Assembly (NCBI GenBank): GCA_030673645.1
Contig: DAOVIO010000016.1
Location: forward strand, 1-48,714
DNA length: 48,714 nt
Source of the DNA: JAGLSB01 sp023135955
GTDB lineage: Bacteria > Bacteroidota > Bacteroidia > Bacteroidales > GCA-2748055
Direction: 5' to 3'
Of this stretch, positions 40,772 to 47,485 are shown piece by piece (the stretch's first letter is position 1; each line of letters opens with the position of its first letter). The notes under the pieces were generated by a model. The model did not search any database. It worked only from the letters and a program-made list of their open reading frames with translations, and was not told the DNA's origin. A program made the position numbers and the translations under genes.

Positions 40772-40919
40772 TTTGTTTCTGTTTTAGTTTGTCTTTTAAT
40801 TCAATAATTCTGTTCAAATTTGCAATGATCTGATTATTGTTTTTTATTATATTGTCTTTACTTTCAATAATTATTTCTAATGCCCGTATTTTTTCTTTTA
40901 ATAATTTTCTTGTTATCAT
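40758..40919 (-). CDS. Small coiled-coil protein, 53 residues
   Basis: MITRKLLKEKIRALEIIIES continues as a long heptad-like helix rich in Asn, Lys and Ile. It begins 12 bases after the stop of the zinc-type protein at 40932. Too short for automatic calling, but composition and operon fit support it. Confidence 0.5.
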   Translation of the reverse strand: MITRKLLKEKIRALEIIIESKDNIIKNNNQIIANLNRIIELKDKLKQKQNERI

Positions 40920-40931
40920 TTCATTTAGTTT

Positions 40932-41264
40932 TTAATAATCATCACATCCGTTATCACAATAGCCTAAAGTCATTGTTCTTCCACATCCTGCACATTGATC
41001 ATCTGTAAATTCTGCTTTAAACGGCTCCGGTTTAATAAATCTATTTTTATATTTACGCCAAAAATAGCCTAAAAGTTTTTGATACCATTTGGCATTATCC
41101 CAAGCATCGGTATTTGCATGGCCCATTATTGATCCATCTTCAAGCTCGTAACACACTCCAAATGTTCCTTTTCCCAATGCTGCCATCCAATTATTAAAAT
41201 TGTCACCATTATTATCTTTTTCAATTTCTTGAAAAGCATCCCATATTTCTTGTTGTTTATTCAT
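40932..41264 (-). CDS. Unknown protein with C-terminal zinc-knuckle
   Basis: 110 residues with a globular N-terminus (DNFNNWMAALGKGTFGVCYE). The C-terminus carries CAGCG...CDNGC, a probable zinc site. First gene behind the strong promoter at 41290-41320. Function unknown. Confidence 0.6.
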   Translation of the reverse strand: MNKQQEIWDAFQEIEKDNNGDNFNNWMAALGKGTFGVCYELEDGSIMGHANTDAWDNAKWYQKLLGYFWRKYKNRFIKPEPFKAEFTDDQCAGCGRTMTLGYCDNGCDDY

Positions 41265-41289
41265 TTTTTAATTCCCTATATTCATGTAT

Positions 41290-41320
41290 CAAAGTTAATG
41301 TATTTCAATTAATTTTCAAA
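41290..41320 (-). promoter_or_regulatory. Consensus promoter of the terminase block
   Basis: Minus strand: TTTG (41320-41317), exactly 19 bases, TAACTTTG (41297-41290). It is a perfect consensus. Transcription would start near 41285, 20 bases before the ATG at 41264, and could cover the tiny genes and both terminase subunits. Confidence 0.8.
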
Positions 41321-41330
41321 TAGCTTATTC

Positions 41331-42029
41331 TTAAGTTACATTCCAAACTGCTTCTTTTCCGCTCATTTCAGGCAGATATATTCCATCTTTTTTATCAGGC
41401 CTTACCCATTTGCAAAGGAAATCAACTTTCTTTTCTCGTTCACATCTGTAAACAAATCCTTCGACGAGATCTATTGCTCCATGTCCACTTGTTTTTATTG
41501 CTTCTTTTGCATATTGAAATTTTAAGGGCTGTCCAATATGTATTAATCTTGGAATTATAAATCCCAAAGGCAATACTCTTAATAAAAAATCATGATAATT
41601 AAGTCTTTCATGCTTTACCATTATATCAAAAACAACAAATGGCTCATGAAATAATTCATATCTGGTACTATGGGCCTGAACCAACCATTCTCCGACTATT
41701 CTTTCACCTTCGTTAAGTAATTTATCAAATCTTTTTTGATTATTAAATACCCATGTGTCAAATATGTGATGTTGTTTATATGGAGAAGATATTGCAGTAT
41801 ATCCGGCCCGACTTAATGCTATTATTTGTCCATTTATTTTAGCAATTGCCATATTTGAACCATCTAATTTTTCCTGAACAATTATTAAATCTTTTTTATC
41901 TCTAGCCTTTTCAGTCATTATTCTTTGGTGTCCAGGTTCGCAATGTTTATCCATAGGAGTCATTCTACTGCCTATAAAATGAGGTATATGTCCATAAGCC
42001 TTATGTCCTAATGGTTTTTGTGATTTCAT
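41331..42029 (-). CDS. RNA ligase
   Basis: This 232-residue protein shows the nucleotidyl transferase motifs in order: I, EKLDG with K54 as the AMP acceptor; III, GEWLVQ; IIIa, FVVFDI; IV, VEGFVYR; and V, LCKWVRP. It belongs to the Rnl2-like RNA ligases, which seal nicks in RNA. Phages use them to repair tRNAs cut by host defence nucleases. No polynucleotide kinase/phosphatase partner was seen. Confidence 0.85.
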   Translation of the reverse strand: MKSQKPLGHKAYGHIPHFIGSRMTPMDKHCEPGHQRIMTEKARDKKDLIIVQEKLDGSNMAIAKINGQIIALSRAGYTAISSPYKQHHIFDTWVFNNQKRFDKLLNEGERIVGEWLVQAHSTRYELFHEPFVVFDIMVKHERLNYHDFLLRVLPLGFIIPRLIHIGQPLKFQYAKEAIKTSGHGAIDLVEGFVYRCEREKKVDFLCKWVRPDKKDGIYLPEMSGKEAVWNVT

Positions 42030-42031
42030 GC

Positions 42032-42292
42032 TTATTCTTTTAAATGCTCAATTTCAGTTTCAAGTTTTGTTATTTTTAATTCCAAGCGATTGATTTCTTT
42101 TAATGTCTCGATCTTGAATTCATCAAACTCTATGTGCATATCATTTTGTCGCTGAATCCATTTGTTTTGCCTTTGGTCAATTATCCCTACATTGTTATAG
42201 GTTACTGAAAGAGTATACCAGACTCCAAGAAGCATTACAATAAATGCCGGATTGCGTAAACGTTCTAAAAATGATATTTGGCTGTTTGTCAT
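42032..42292 (-). CDS. Membrane-anchored coiled-coil protein
   Basis: 86 residues. One transmembrane helix (PAFIVMLLGVWYTLSVTY) is followed by a charged coiled coil (FKIETLKEINRLELKITKLE). The ATG lies five bases after the -7 element, so the message is probably leaderless. It resembles the lysis-block protein at 12459 in layout. Spanin-like or exclusion roles are possible. Confidence 0.6.
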   Translation of the reverse strand: MTNSQISFLERLRNPAFIVMLLGVWYTLSVTYNNVGIIDQRQNKWIQRQNDMHIEFDEFKIETLKEINRLELKITKLETEIEHLKE

Positions 42293-42296
42293 TCAT

Positions 42297-42327
42297 GCAA
42301 GTTAGTTATTTTTAACTACTTACCAAA
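42297..42327 (-). promoter_or_regulatory. Promoter with TAACTTGC, leaderless
   Basis: Minus strand: TTTG (42327-42324), 19 bases, TAACTTGC (42304-42297), then the ATG after five bases. This perfect -33 and spacing validates TAACTTGC as a -7 variant. It lies in the 3' end of the upstream gene. Confidence 0.65.
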
Positions 42328-42692
42328 TTAAGTTCTTTTCCAAATAAACAGAAATATAAATTTTGGAGTTGGTGAACATATTTTATTTCACACACTCCCC
42401 ACAATAAATCATATATCCCATCGCCATTAATATTTGCTAATAATTCAATCTCATTAATAATATAATGAATACATCTTTTATCTTTATGAGCTATTATTTT
42501 TTCAAACCCAAACTTAATCAGCCATTCTTCTGTTAATGGGATAGGTGTAAACATTTCGTCTATATAATCGGAAATATTCGCACCATCAGCCCTGCATACT
42601 AATTCGTGAATATCCTCTGCTGTTAATATTACGGGCTTATCCCACTTTACAGAATTATACCAATATCCAACATGCAAATCTATTGCTTTCAT
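42312..42692 (-). CDS. 'YVHQLQNLYF' family protein, paralogue
   Basis: 126 residues with the family features PIPLTEEWLIKFGFEK and IKYVHQLQNLYFCLFGKELN. Related to the gene at 38355, with a longer middle (ILTAEDIHELVCRADGANIS). Function unknown. Having two diverged copies suggests separate acquisition or an old duplication. Confidence 0.7.
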   Translation of the reverse strand: MKAIDLHVGYWYNSVKWDKPVILTAEDIHELVCRADGANISDYIDEMFTPIPLTEEWLIKFGFEKIIAHKDKRCIHYIINEIELLANINGDGIYDLLWGVCEIKYVHQLQNLYFCLFGKELNLVSS

Positions 42693-42712
42693 AACTCAAT
42701 TATTTGTTTCGG

Positions 42713-42814
42713 TTAAAAAAATATTACAATCCAAATTCTAATTAGCGTTATTAATGCCATTGCACTTGCTGTTAATATTGGAATAAGTCCGAGTAATAAT
42801 TTCAATAGTGTCAT
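42713..42814 (-). CDS. Tiny membrane protein, 33 residues
   Basis: Almost entirely hydrophobic: MTLLKLLLGLIPILTASAMA and a second half IRIWIVIFF. It is coupled to the upstream gene by a 4-base ATGA overlap. Function unknown. Confidence 0.45.
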   Translation of the reverse strand: MTLLKLLLGLIPILTASAMALITLIRIWIVIFF

Positions 42815-43176
42815 AGTTCTATGTTTTTAAGTTTAAGTTCTCCGTTGGTGCGTTCAGCCAATTTATTAAGTGTCCATTCTGATAATTTATACCATTCTTT
42901 GTTAATTGGTAATTGAAATAAATCAGTTAGTAAATTGTGATAATTTAAATCTTTAAATATTACTTTCTTTTCTGCCTCTTCAAAATCATCATATTCCCCA
43001 CTTGTATAATTTATTGGTGGTATTTTTTCATTCACAAACATACTTTTCTTTAAAGGCTGTTTGAGGAATTTATTGTATTTCTCAACTAATATAAACTTTG
43101 CAGCATAATCGCTAAAATGTGCATTATCCATTAAATCTATAAATTGTGATAGCGTATATAGTTTATCTATTTTCAT
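42811..43176 (-). CDS. Unknown protein, 121 residues
   Basis: A helical soluble protein (YTLSQFIDLMDNAHFSDYAA, ...EWTLNKLAERTNGELKLKNI). The ATG overlaps the TGA of an open extension of the upstream gene (43173-43256), suggesting both were once translationally coupled. No family recognised. Confidence 0.55.
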   Translation of the reverse strand: MKIDKLYTLSQFIDLMDNAHFSDYAAKFILVEKYNKFLKQPLKKSMFVNEKIPPINYTSGEYDDFEEAEKKVIFKDLNYHNLLTDLFQLPINKEWYKLSEWTLNKLAERTNGELKLKNIEL

Positions 43177-43256
43177 TTCTTTAATTTTAAGATTGATTCA
43201 AAATCTACACACCATCCGAATTCATTTTGATGTGATTCTATTCCATTTATGTTTCC

Positions 43257-43487
43257 TTAATGGATTCTACCGGTTACAATAGTTTTTACTTTTACATTAT
43301 TAACAACAGCATCAATAGCTTCATTCCATACTTCGTCTTGATCCTTAATAGTAACTAAATCTTCATGTTCTCCTATGATAAAATTTATAATCTGGTCACA
43401 ATCATCAAGCGATAGATTTAATTTCTCATGAAATTTTAAATAAATACTCGCTGCGAGCCTTACGATAATTTCTTCTGGTGATCTCAT
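43257..43487 (-). CDS. Unknown protein, 76 residues, perhaps truncated
   Basis: Helical (RSPEEIIVRLAASIYLKFHE) and acidic. After its TAA (43257-43259) the same frame stays open for 27 more codons (43256 down to 43173), reading NGIESHQNEFGWCVDFESIL. That segment ends in a TGA overlapping the next ATG by four bases. This looks like a gene interrupted by a nonsense mutation or read-through. Confidence 0.55.
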   Translation of the reverse strand: MRSPEEIIVRLAASIYLKFHEKLNLSLDDCDQIINFIIGEHEDLVTIKDQDEVWNEAIDAVVNNVKVKTIVTGRIH

Positions 43488-43948
43488 TTCTTTTCTTTTA
43501 AAAATTTAACAAGTCCTACTGGGTCATTGGGGTCTTTCACAAAATAATATCTAATATCCCAAGGATCAGTACTGACAATCCATCTATAAGCAAATTTATA
43601 TCCTCTTTTTTCTAATTGCTCAATACTGACCATTTCTCTGTAATTACCATAGTCAATAATAAATTGATCTTCATATGATGTTGTTTCAATGGTGTCTTTT
43701 TGGCAATGCTCTATCCATGCTTCAATATCGCTTAGCATTATGAATCTATCTTTATATACGGTATCTTCCGAACTCCGCACAATAGTAGGTTCCCATGGTA
43801 AAATTTCCCAAGTACTTCCTGCATTCGGATCGTATTTGAATGCTTCCCTATCCCACGTAAAATTCGAATCACCCTTAATAACTTCTTCTTTTTGCGCCAC
43901 TCCCTGGATTGTCAGAAAAATAGCTAATGTTAGTAATAGTGTTTTCAT
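43484..43948 (-). CDS. Secreted protein with signal peptide
   Basis: MKTLLLTLAIFLTIQGVAQ is a Sec signal peptide with the Bacteroidota AQ cleavage site, followed by 135 soluble residues (NFTWDREAFKYDPNAGSTWE, FKYRWIVSTDPWDIRYYF-like). Far from the fibre genes and next to a lipoprotein, so it probably acts on the infected cell's envelope, for example in superinfection exclusion. Confidence 0.65.
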   Translation of the reverse strand: MKTLLLTLAIFLTIQGVAQKEEVIKGDSNFTWDREAFKYDPNAGSTWEILPWEPTIVRSSEDTVYKDRFIMLSDIEAWIEHCQKDTIETTSYEDQFIIDYGNYREMVSIEQLEKRGYKFAYRWIVSTDPWDIRYYFVKDPNDPVGLVKFLKEKK

Positions 43949-44472
43949 TTTTTTATATTTAGTAATTGATAAATAGAATCTACTTTTGCATGAGCAATTT
44001 GAACTGAATCAAAATATATTCGAACACCTTCATAATCTTCAGCGATAGAAGCATCTAATTGTTTACCACTATAATAAAATTGCTTATCAACTGCTTTTCT
44101 AAATTCCCTGTCTAATCTCCATCTTATAAGTGGTTTAAATTTTGATATATGCGTATCACTTACTTTTTCAGATTTGTTATGATATTCATTATTTGTTTTG
44201 ATTATTCGCCCTAAATAATAATATTCTTCAATTTTTTCCTCTGGCCTTTTAACTCTAAATGTTCCGGGAATATCTTCATTTAAAATAATTGTATCTCCTG
44301 ATTGAAACATTGATGTGTTAATTCCAGATACTATTCCATCGAGCGTATAGAATGAAGTAGTAGTATAATCTGTCGTATCATAATATAAAGTATATTCATC
44401 GGATTGTTTATTTTTCTGTTCATTGCATCCAATCAATAAGAAAGCGATTAAAATTGTAATTAGTTTTTTCAT
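43945..44472 (-). CDS. Phage-encoded lipoprotein
   Basis: 175 residues. Signal II peptide MKKLITILIAFLLIGC with lipobox LIGC (C16), then an Asn/Gln/Lys linker and a soluble domain (YYDTTDYTTTSFYTLDGIVS). It overlaps both neighbours by four bases. Phage lipoproteins in the outer membrane often block receptors against other phages. Confidence 0.7.
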   Translation of the reverse strand: MKKLITILIAFLLIGCNEQKNKQSDEYTLYYDTTDYTTTSFYTLDGIVSGINTSMFQSGDTIILNEDIPGTFRVKRPEEKIEEYYYLGRIIKTNNEYHNKSEKVSDTHISKFKPLIRWRLDREFRKAVDKQFYYSGKQLDASIAEDYEGVRIYFDSVQIAHAKVDSIYQLLNIKK

Positions 44473-44723
44473 TGTTGTTCTTGTTTTAAAGAGTTAGTTA
44501 CATCGGCAATCATCATACTTAAATTACCACAATCAGCAGCATATTCAGCTATTGATTTAATATCATTTTCATCACAAGCTTTGTATAATTTTGATGCATG
44601 ATAATGAAGTTCAGCACATAAATATAATGGATGTAATTTATCCCATTTTCCTTTTCCTGAATTTACAGATAATTCTTTTTCCATCATAGATAGATATTGT
44701 CCTAATTTCTTTTTATCTGTCAT
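44469..44723 (-). CDS. Unknown helical protein, 84 residues
   Basis: Helical with conserved-looking cysteines (YLCAELHYHASKLYKACDEN, AADCGNLSMMIADVTNSLKQ). Coupled by 4-base overlaps at both ends. Family not recognised. Confidence 0.6.
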   Translation of the reverse strand: MTDKKKLGQYLSMMEKELSVNSGKGKWDKLHPLYLCAELHYHASKLYKACDENDIKSIAEYAADCGNLSMMIADVTNSLKQEQQ

Positions 44724-45307
44724 TGTTGTTTATTTAAAGTGTCAATATCTATTGCAAGTCCTAATTCAATTAAATTTTCTACATCGAAATGCCATTGATA
44801 AAGAAGTTTAAATAAATCGAGTTGATAACCTACAGCCAAAGGTTTATTATGGGAATCGTTTCTTAGTGCAAATCTTCTGAATTCGGTATCATACCTAAAG
44901 GATTTAACTATATCTCCTTGATTTGTGTAAGTTTCGATATATTTAACAATTGCTTCATGAGTTAATCCAATAGAAAGATCGTAAGTTTCGTATGAGCAAC
45001 TAATAATATTTAGATTTGCATTGTGTTTAAGTCTATTGTCGCTGTGAAAGAAATTGCTTTCTTTTAGCCTTAGGAGTTCAATCATAGGAACAAACTCTTT
45101 CCCATCGTTACATCCTTCTACTTTAATTGGTTTAGTGAGGTTAGAAAGAGGGTGAAGTAATAACATATATCCATATTTACTCCAATAGTGTTTCAAATCT
45201 AATAAATGATGTGCCTTCATTATTCCAACAATATTATCACTCAGCATCATTTGTTTTACATTGTATGGCAAATAAGGCGCAAGATGTTTTAATTCAAGTT
45301 TTTTCAT
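44720..45307 (-). CDS. 'LELKHLAPYLPY' family protein
   Basis: 195 residues. Starts KLELKHLAPYLPYNVK and contains LLHPLSNLTKPIKVEGCNDG, GKEFVPMIELLRLKE and a C-terminal LLYQWHFDVENLIELGLAID. This family is widespread in Bacteroidota phages and integrative elements without a known function. A paralogue lies at 45969 with high DNA similarity in the core. Overlaps the preceding gene by four bases. Confidence 0.7.
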   Translation of the reverse strand: MKKLELKHLAPYLPYNVKQMMLSDNIVGIMKAHHLLDLKHYWSKYGYMLLLHPLSNLTKPIKVEGCNDGKEFVPMIELLRLKESNFFHSDNRLKHNANLNIISCSYETYDLSIGLTHEAIVKYIETYTNQGDIVKSFRYDTEFRRFALRNDSHNKPLAVGYQLDLFKLLYQWHFDVENLIELGLAIDIDTLNKQQ

Positions 45308-45816
45308 TTTTTTAATTTTTCCGGTGTATTATAATTTTTAATCCATATATATAAAAACCAAATTGTAAATATAATAAGCGAAATGCCATAAATATGCGCC
45401 AATAATAAATGATTGGCAAAAGAAGGATGGAAAACAATGGCATAGCAAGCTGATAATCCTAACATTCCAAAAATAAAGGAAACCCACCAAAAAAGTCTAT
45501 CTGGTTTTTTATCTTGTAACAATAATTCTGATTTAATAAATCGTTTACTCCTTCGAATTGCTCTTTTAACTTTTCTCTTGCCTTTCGCTTTTAAGTATTC
45601 GATTCCATTTTTTTTGGTAATTTCAATAACATCTGATTCTGCATCTGAAAAACAAAATCCTGTATCTTCATGAGTTACAGTATATAGAAATTTATTATCC
45701 TGGCTTTTTGTTATGTGAAATTTTTCACCAAACAATTCAAAACTATCAAAAGATTCAGTCTTTGGTTCCTCGTTTGGTCTTGTTCTTATTTTTATAGTCC
45801 CTCTTATAATTTCCAT
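45304..45816 (-). CDS. Membrane protein with two transmembrane helices
   Basis: The frame opens at 45849, but that would overlap the RHH gene. I choose the ATG at 45816, one base after the RHH stop, giving 170 residues. A soluble beta-like N-terminal part (MEIIRGTIKIRTRPNEEPKT) precedes a basic stretch (KGKRKVKRAIRRSKRF) and two helices (FWWVSFIFGMLGLSACYAIV, HIYGISLIIFTIWFLYIWI). Function unknown. Confidence 0.6.
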   Translation of the reverse strand: MEIIRGTIKIRTRPNEEPKTESFDSFELFGEKFHITKSQDNKFLYTVTHEDTGFCFSDAESDVIEITKKNGIEYLKAKGKRKVKRAIRRSKRFIKSELLLQDKKPDRLFWWVSFIFGMLGLSACYAIVFHPSFANHLLLAHIYGISLIIFTIWFLYIWIKNYNTPEKLKK

Positions 45817-45817
45817 T

Positions 45818-45967
45818 TTATAGCTTCCCCTCTTTTTCGGCTGATTCAATGTGTAGTTTTAATAGGTTGTGAATGTAGCTTGATAATGTTCGATTGTCTT
45901 TTGCTGCTAATTTTCGAATTTTATCTACAACCTCTTTTTCAGTTCTTATTTGTAATTGTATTTTCAT
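45818..45967 (-). CDS. Ribbon-helix-helix DNA-binding protein, 49 residues
   Basis: MKIQLQIRTEKEVVDKIRKL followed by AAKDNRTLSSYIHNLLKLHI matches the Arc/CopG ribbon-helix-helix: a basic strand, two helices and NRTLSSYI at the turn. Such dimers repress promoters. It lies near the divergent control region at 46.4-46.5 kb, so it is a candidate regulator. Too short for automatic calling. Confidence 0.7.
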   Translation of the reverse strand: MKIQLQIRTEKEVVDKIRKLAAKDNRTLSSYIHNLLKLHIESAEKEGKL

Positions 45968-45968
45968 A

Positions 45969-46406
45969 TTATTTGTTTAATATATTTATATCAATTGCTA
46001 ATTTTTTTTCAATTAATCCGAATACATCAAAATGCCATTGAAATAAAGCTTGTATTATTCTATAAGAATCAAATATACCAGCATTTTCAGACGTTAAAAA
46101 ATAATCTTCAATGTGTAATCCGTTATCAATAAAAAGCATATTGTCGGATAATTCCTCTATCGGCACAAATTCTTTCCCATCGTTATATTCTTCTACTTTG
46201 ATTGGTTTGGTAAGGTCAGAGAGAGGGTGAAGAATTGGTTTAATTTCAATCATATTTCTACGATGCTCACATACTTTAAGAGATATTATTTGCTCACCAT
46301 AATTCACTAATCCATTTAATAAAGATTTTCGATTACTATATTCATCCCAAAAATATATATCATACGGCAAATAAGGCGCAAGATGTTCTAATTCGATTTT
46401 ATCCAT
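45969..46406 (-). CDS. 'LAPYLPY' family protein, paralogue
   Basis: 145 residues, starting DKIELEHLAPYLPYDIYF and containing LHPLSDLTKPIKVEEYNDGK, EFVPIEEL and ALFQWHFDVFGLIEKKLAID. It is the shorter paralogue of the gene at 44720. First gene of the minus arm, with its own promoter at 46428-46458. The stop lies one base before the RHH ATG. Confidence 0.7.
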   Translation of the reverse strand: MDKIELEHLAPYLPYDIYFWDEYSNRKSLLNGLVNYGEQIISLKVCEHRRNMIEIKPILHPLSDLTKPIKVEEYNDGKEFVPIEELSDNMLFIDNGLHIEDYFLTSENAGIFDSYRIIQALFQWHFDVFGLIEKKLAIDINILNK

Positions 46407-46427
46407 TTCATTAAATTTTAATTCAAC

Positions 46428-46458
46428 GCAATTTACAAATAATATATGACATATACAA
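46428..46458 (-). promoter_or_regulatory. Leftward promoter at the divergence point
   Basis: Minus strand: TTG (46458-46456), 20 bases, TAAATTGC (46435-46428), a -7 variant like TAACTTGC. Transcription would begin near 46423 and run into the minus arm. Confidence 0.55.
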
Positions 46459-46467
46459 TTTATTTTA

Positions 46468-46533
46468 TATCTTTGTATATGCTTTGTAACATATCAAATT
46501 ATTTGATTATCTCAACCCAATACATTAATTTCG
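46468..46533 (+). promoter_or_regulatory. Rightward control region with palindrome
   Basis: TATCTTTG (46468-46475) is a possible first -7 element. It is followed by the palindrome ATGCTTTGTAACAT (46479-46492), nine bases, TTTG (46502-46505), 20 bases and TAATTTCG (46526-46533). Spacing from palindrome to -7 and the leader that follows are the same as at 11063-11117. Confidence 0.65.
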
Positions 46534-46551
46534 TTAAAACTTTAAAATTAA

Positions 46552-46848
46552 ATGAGAATGTTTTTAGATGATAAACTTTTACAGATTGCACGGAATTGTG
46601 ACCAAACAGAAGAAGGAATAATTGAATCTTTAAACCAAATGCTTCAAGCAAGTTTTGATAATTATTTTAAAATAATAGGAATTAATAAAGATGATAAATC
46701 TATTGTTGCTGGATTAAAAAGAGTAAATAATACATGGAAACGTGTAGTAGATAAATTAGATATAGAAAATATACATTTTGTTCATAGAAATGGATTTGAA
46801 CGCTTTATAAAATATAAACAACCTAAATTATCACATATTTTTAATTAA
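46552..46848 (+). CDS. Unknown protein, first of the plus arm
   Basis: 98 residues, helical: MFLDDKLLQIARNCDQTEEG, then ESLNQMLQASFDNYFKIIGI and a basic end (KRVNNTWKRVVDKL). It stands first behind the palindrome-controlled promoter, so it is likely among the earliest genes expressed. Soluble; a small DNA- or protein-binding protein is possible. No family recognised. Confidence 0.6.
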   Translation: MRMFLDDKLLQIARNCDQTEEGIIESLNQMLQASFDNYFKIIGINKDDKSIVAGLKRVNNTWKRVVDKLDIENIHFVHRNGFERFIKYKQPKLSHIFN

Positions 46849-46879
46849 ATATAATTTTTAGCACATAATTACAAACCCG

Positions 46880-46999
46880 ATGAAAATTACAAACCCGTTT
46901 TTGGAGTTACCTGATTCTAAAAACATCAGAGAGTTAAAAGAGATTGAACGATTATTGGAGTTTTTGGAAACTATAAATTTAAAGATAACTAAAAAATGA
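46880..46999 (+). CDS. Small helical protein, 39 residues
   Basis: MKITNPFLELPDSKNIRELK continues into one long amphipathic helix. Its TGA overlaps the first ATG of the duplicated start region (46996) by four bases, the usual coupling here. Too short for automatic calling. Confidence 0.5.
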   Translation: MKITNPFLELPDSKNIRELKEIERLLEFLETINLKITKK

Positions 47000-47030
47000 A
47001 AGATTTAAAAAATGAAAGATTTAAAAAATG
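46991..47030. repeat. 16-bp tandem repeat over a start site
   Basis: The unit AAAAAATGAAAGATTT occurs twice in tandem (46991-47006, 47007-47022) and again in part (47023-47030). Each copy brings an ATG. Only the second (47012) opens the long frame. Confidence 0.9.
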
Positions 47031-47389
47031 GAATATGCTCAATATGTGGAGGAGATGAAGGAATTCATCAATATGAAACAATGTTTTGTCCAGTTGGCGG
47101 AGTAGAAGAAAATCGATATGATAAATTGAATGAAAAATATTATCATCAACAATGGCAAAATACAACATTTGTTGATTCAGGTGAAGAATCATTACGAATT
47201 GATGCTTTCAGAACCGCTCAAAAATGCGGATTACTTCCTTCTGAATTATTGGAGCAAAGGGATGAAATGTTAGCTCTTTTAAAAAAGATGAATATACATT
47301 TTCATTCATGGATTAGACAAAATAAAAATACATTGGGTTACGAACATGCTAAACAAGCAAGAGAATTAATCAAAAAGGCCACCTCATGA
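47012..47389 (+). CDS. Unknown protein with CxxC knuckle
   Basis: 125 residues: MKDLKNGICSICGGDEGIHQ holds a CSIC knuckle, with a further Cys and His nearby, so a zinc site is likely. The C-terminus has a helix (ELLEQRDEMLALLKKMNIHF). The start chosen is the second copy of the duplicated start region because the first is in another frame and stops after 20 codons. Function unknown. Confidence 0.6.
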   Translation: MKDLKNGICSICGGDEGIHQYETMFCPVGGVEENRYDKLNEKYYHQQWQNTTFVDSGEESLRIDAFRTAQKCGLLPSELLEQRDEMLALLKKMNIHFHSWIRQNKNTLGYEHAKQARELIKKATS

Positions 47390-47481
47390 AAGATCACAAA
47401 CGACTCAACAAATTAGCATGGTTCTTTATCGTGCTTATATTTTTAGGGATAGTATTGTTTAGTTTAATTGATAAAATTTAG
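47386..47481 (+). CDS. Tiny membrane protein, 31 residues
   Basis: MKDHKRLNKLAWFFIVLIFL continues GIVLFSLIDKI, a single transmembrane helix. It overlaps the previous gene by four bases. Function unknown. Confidence 0.5.
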   Translation: MKDHKRLNKLAWFFIVLIFLGIVLFSLIDKI

Positions 47482-47485
47482 AATC

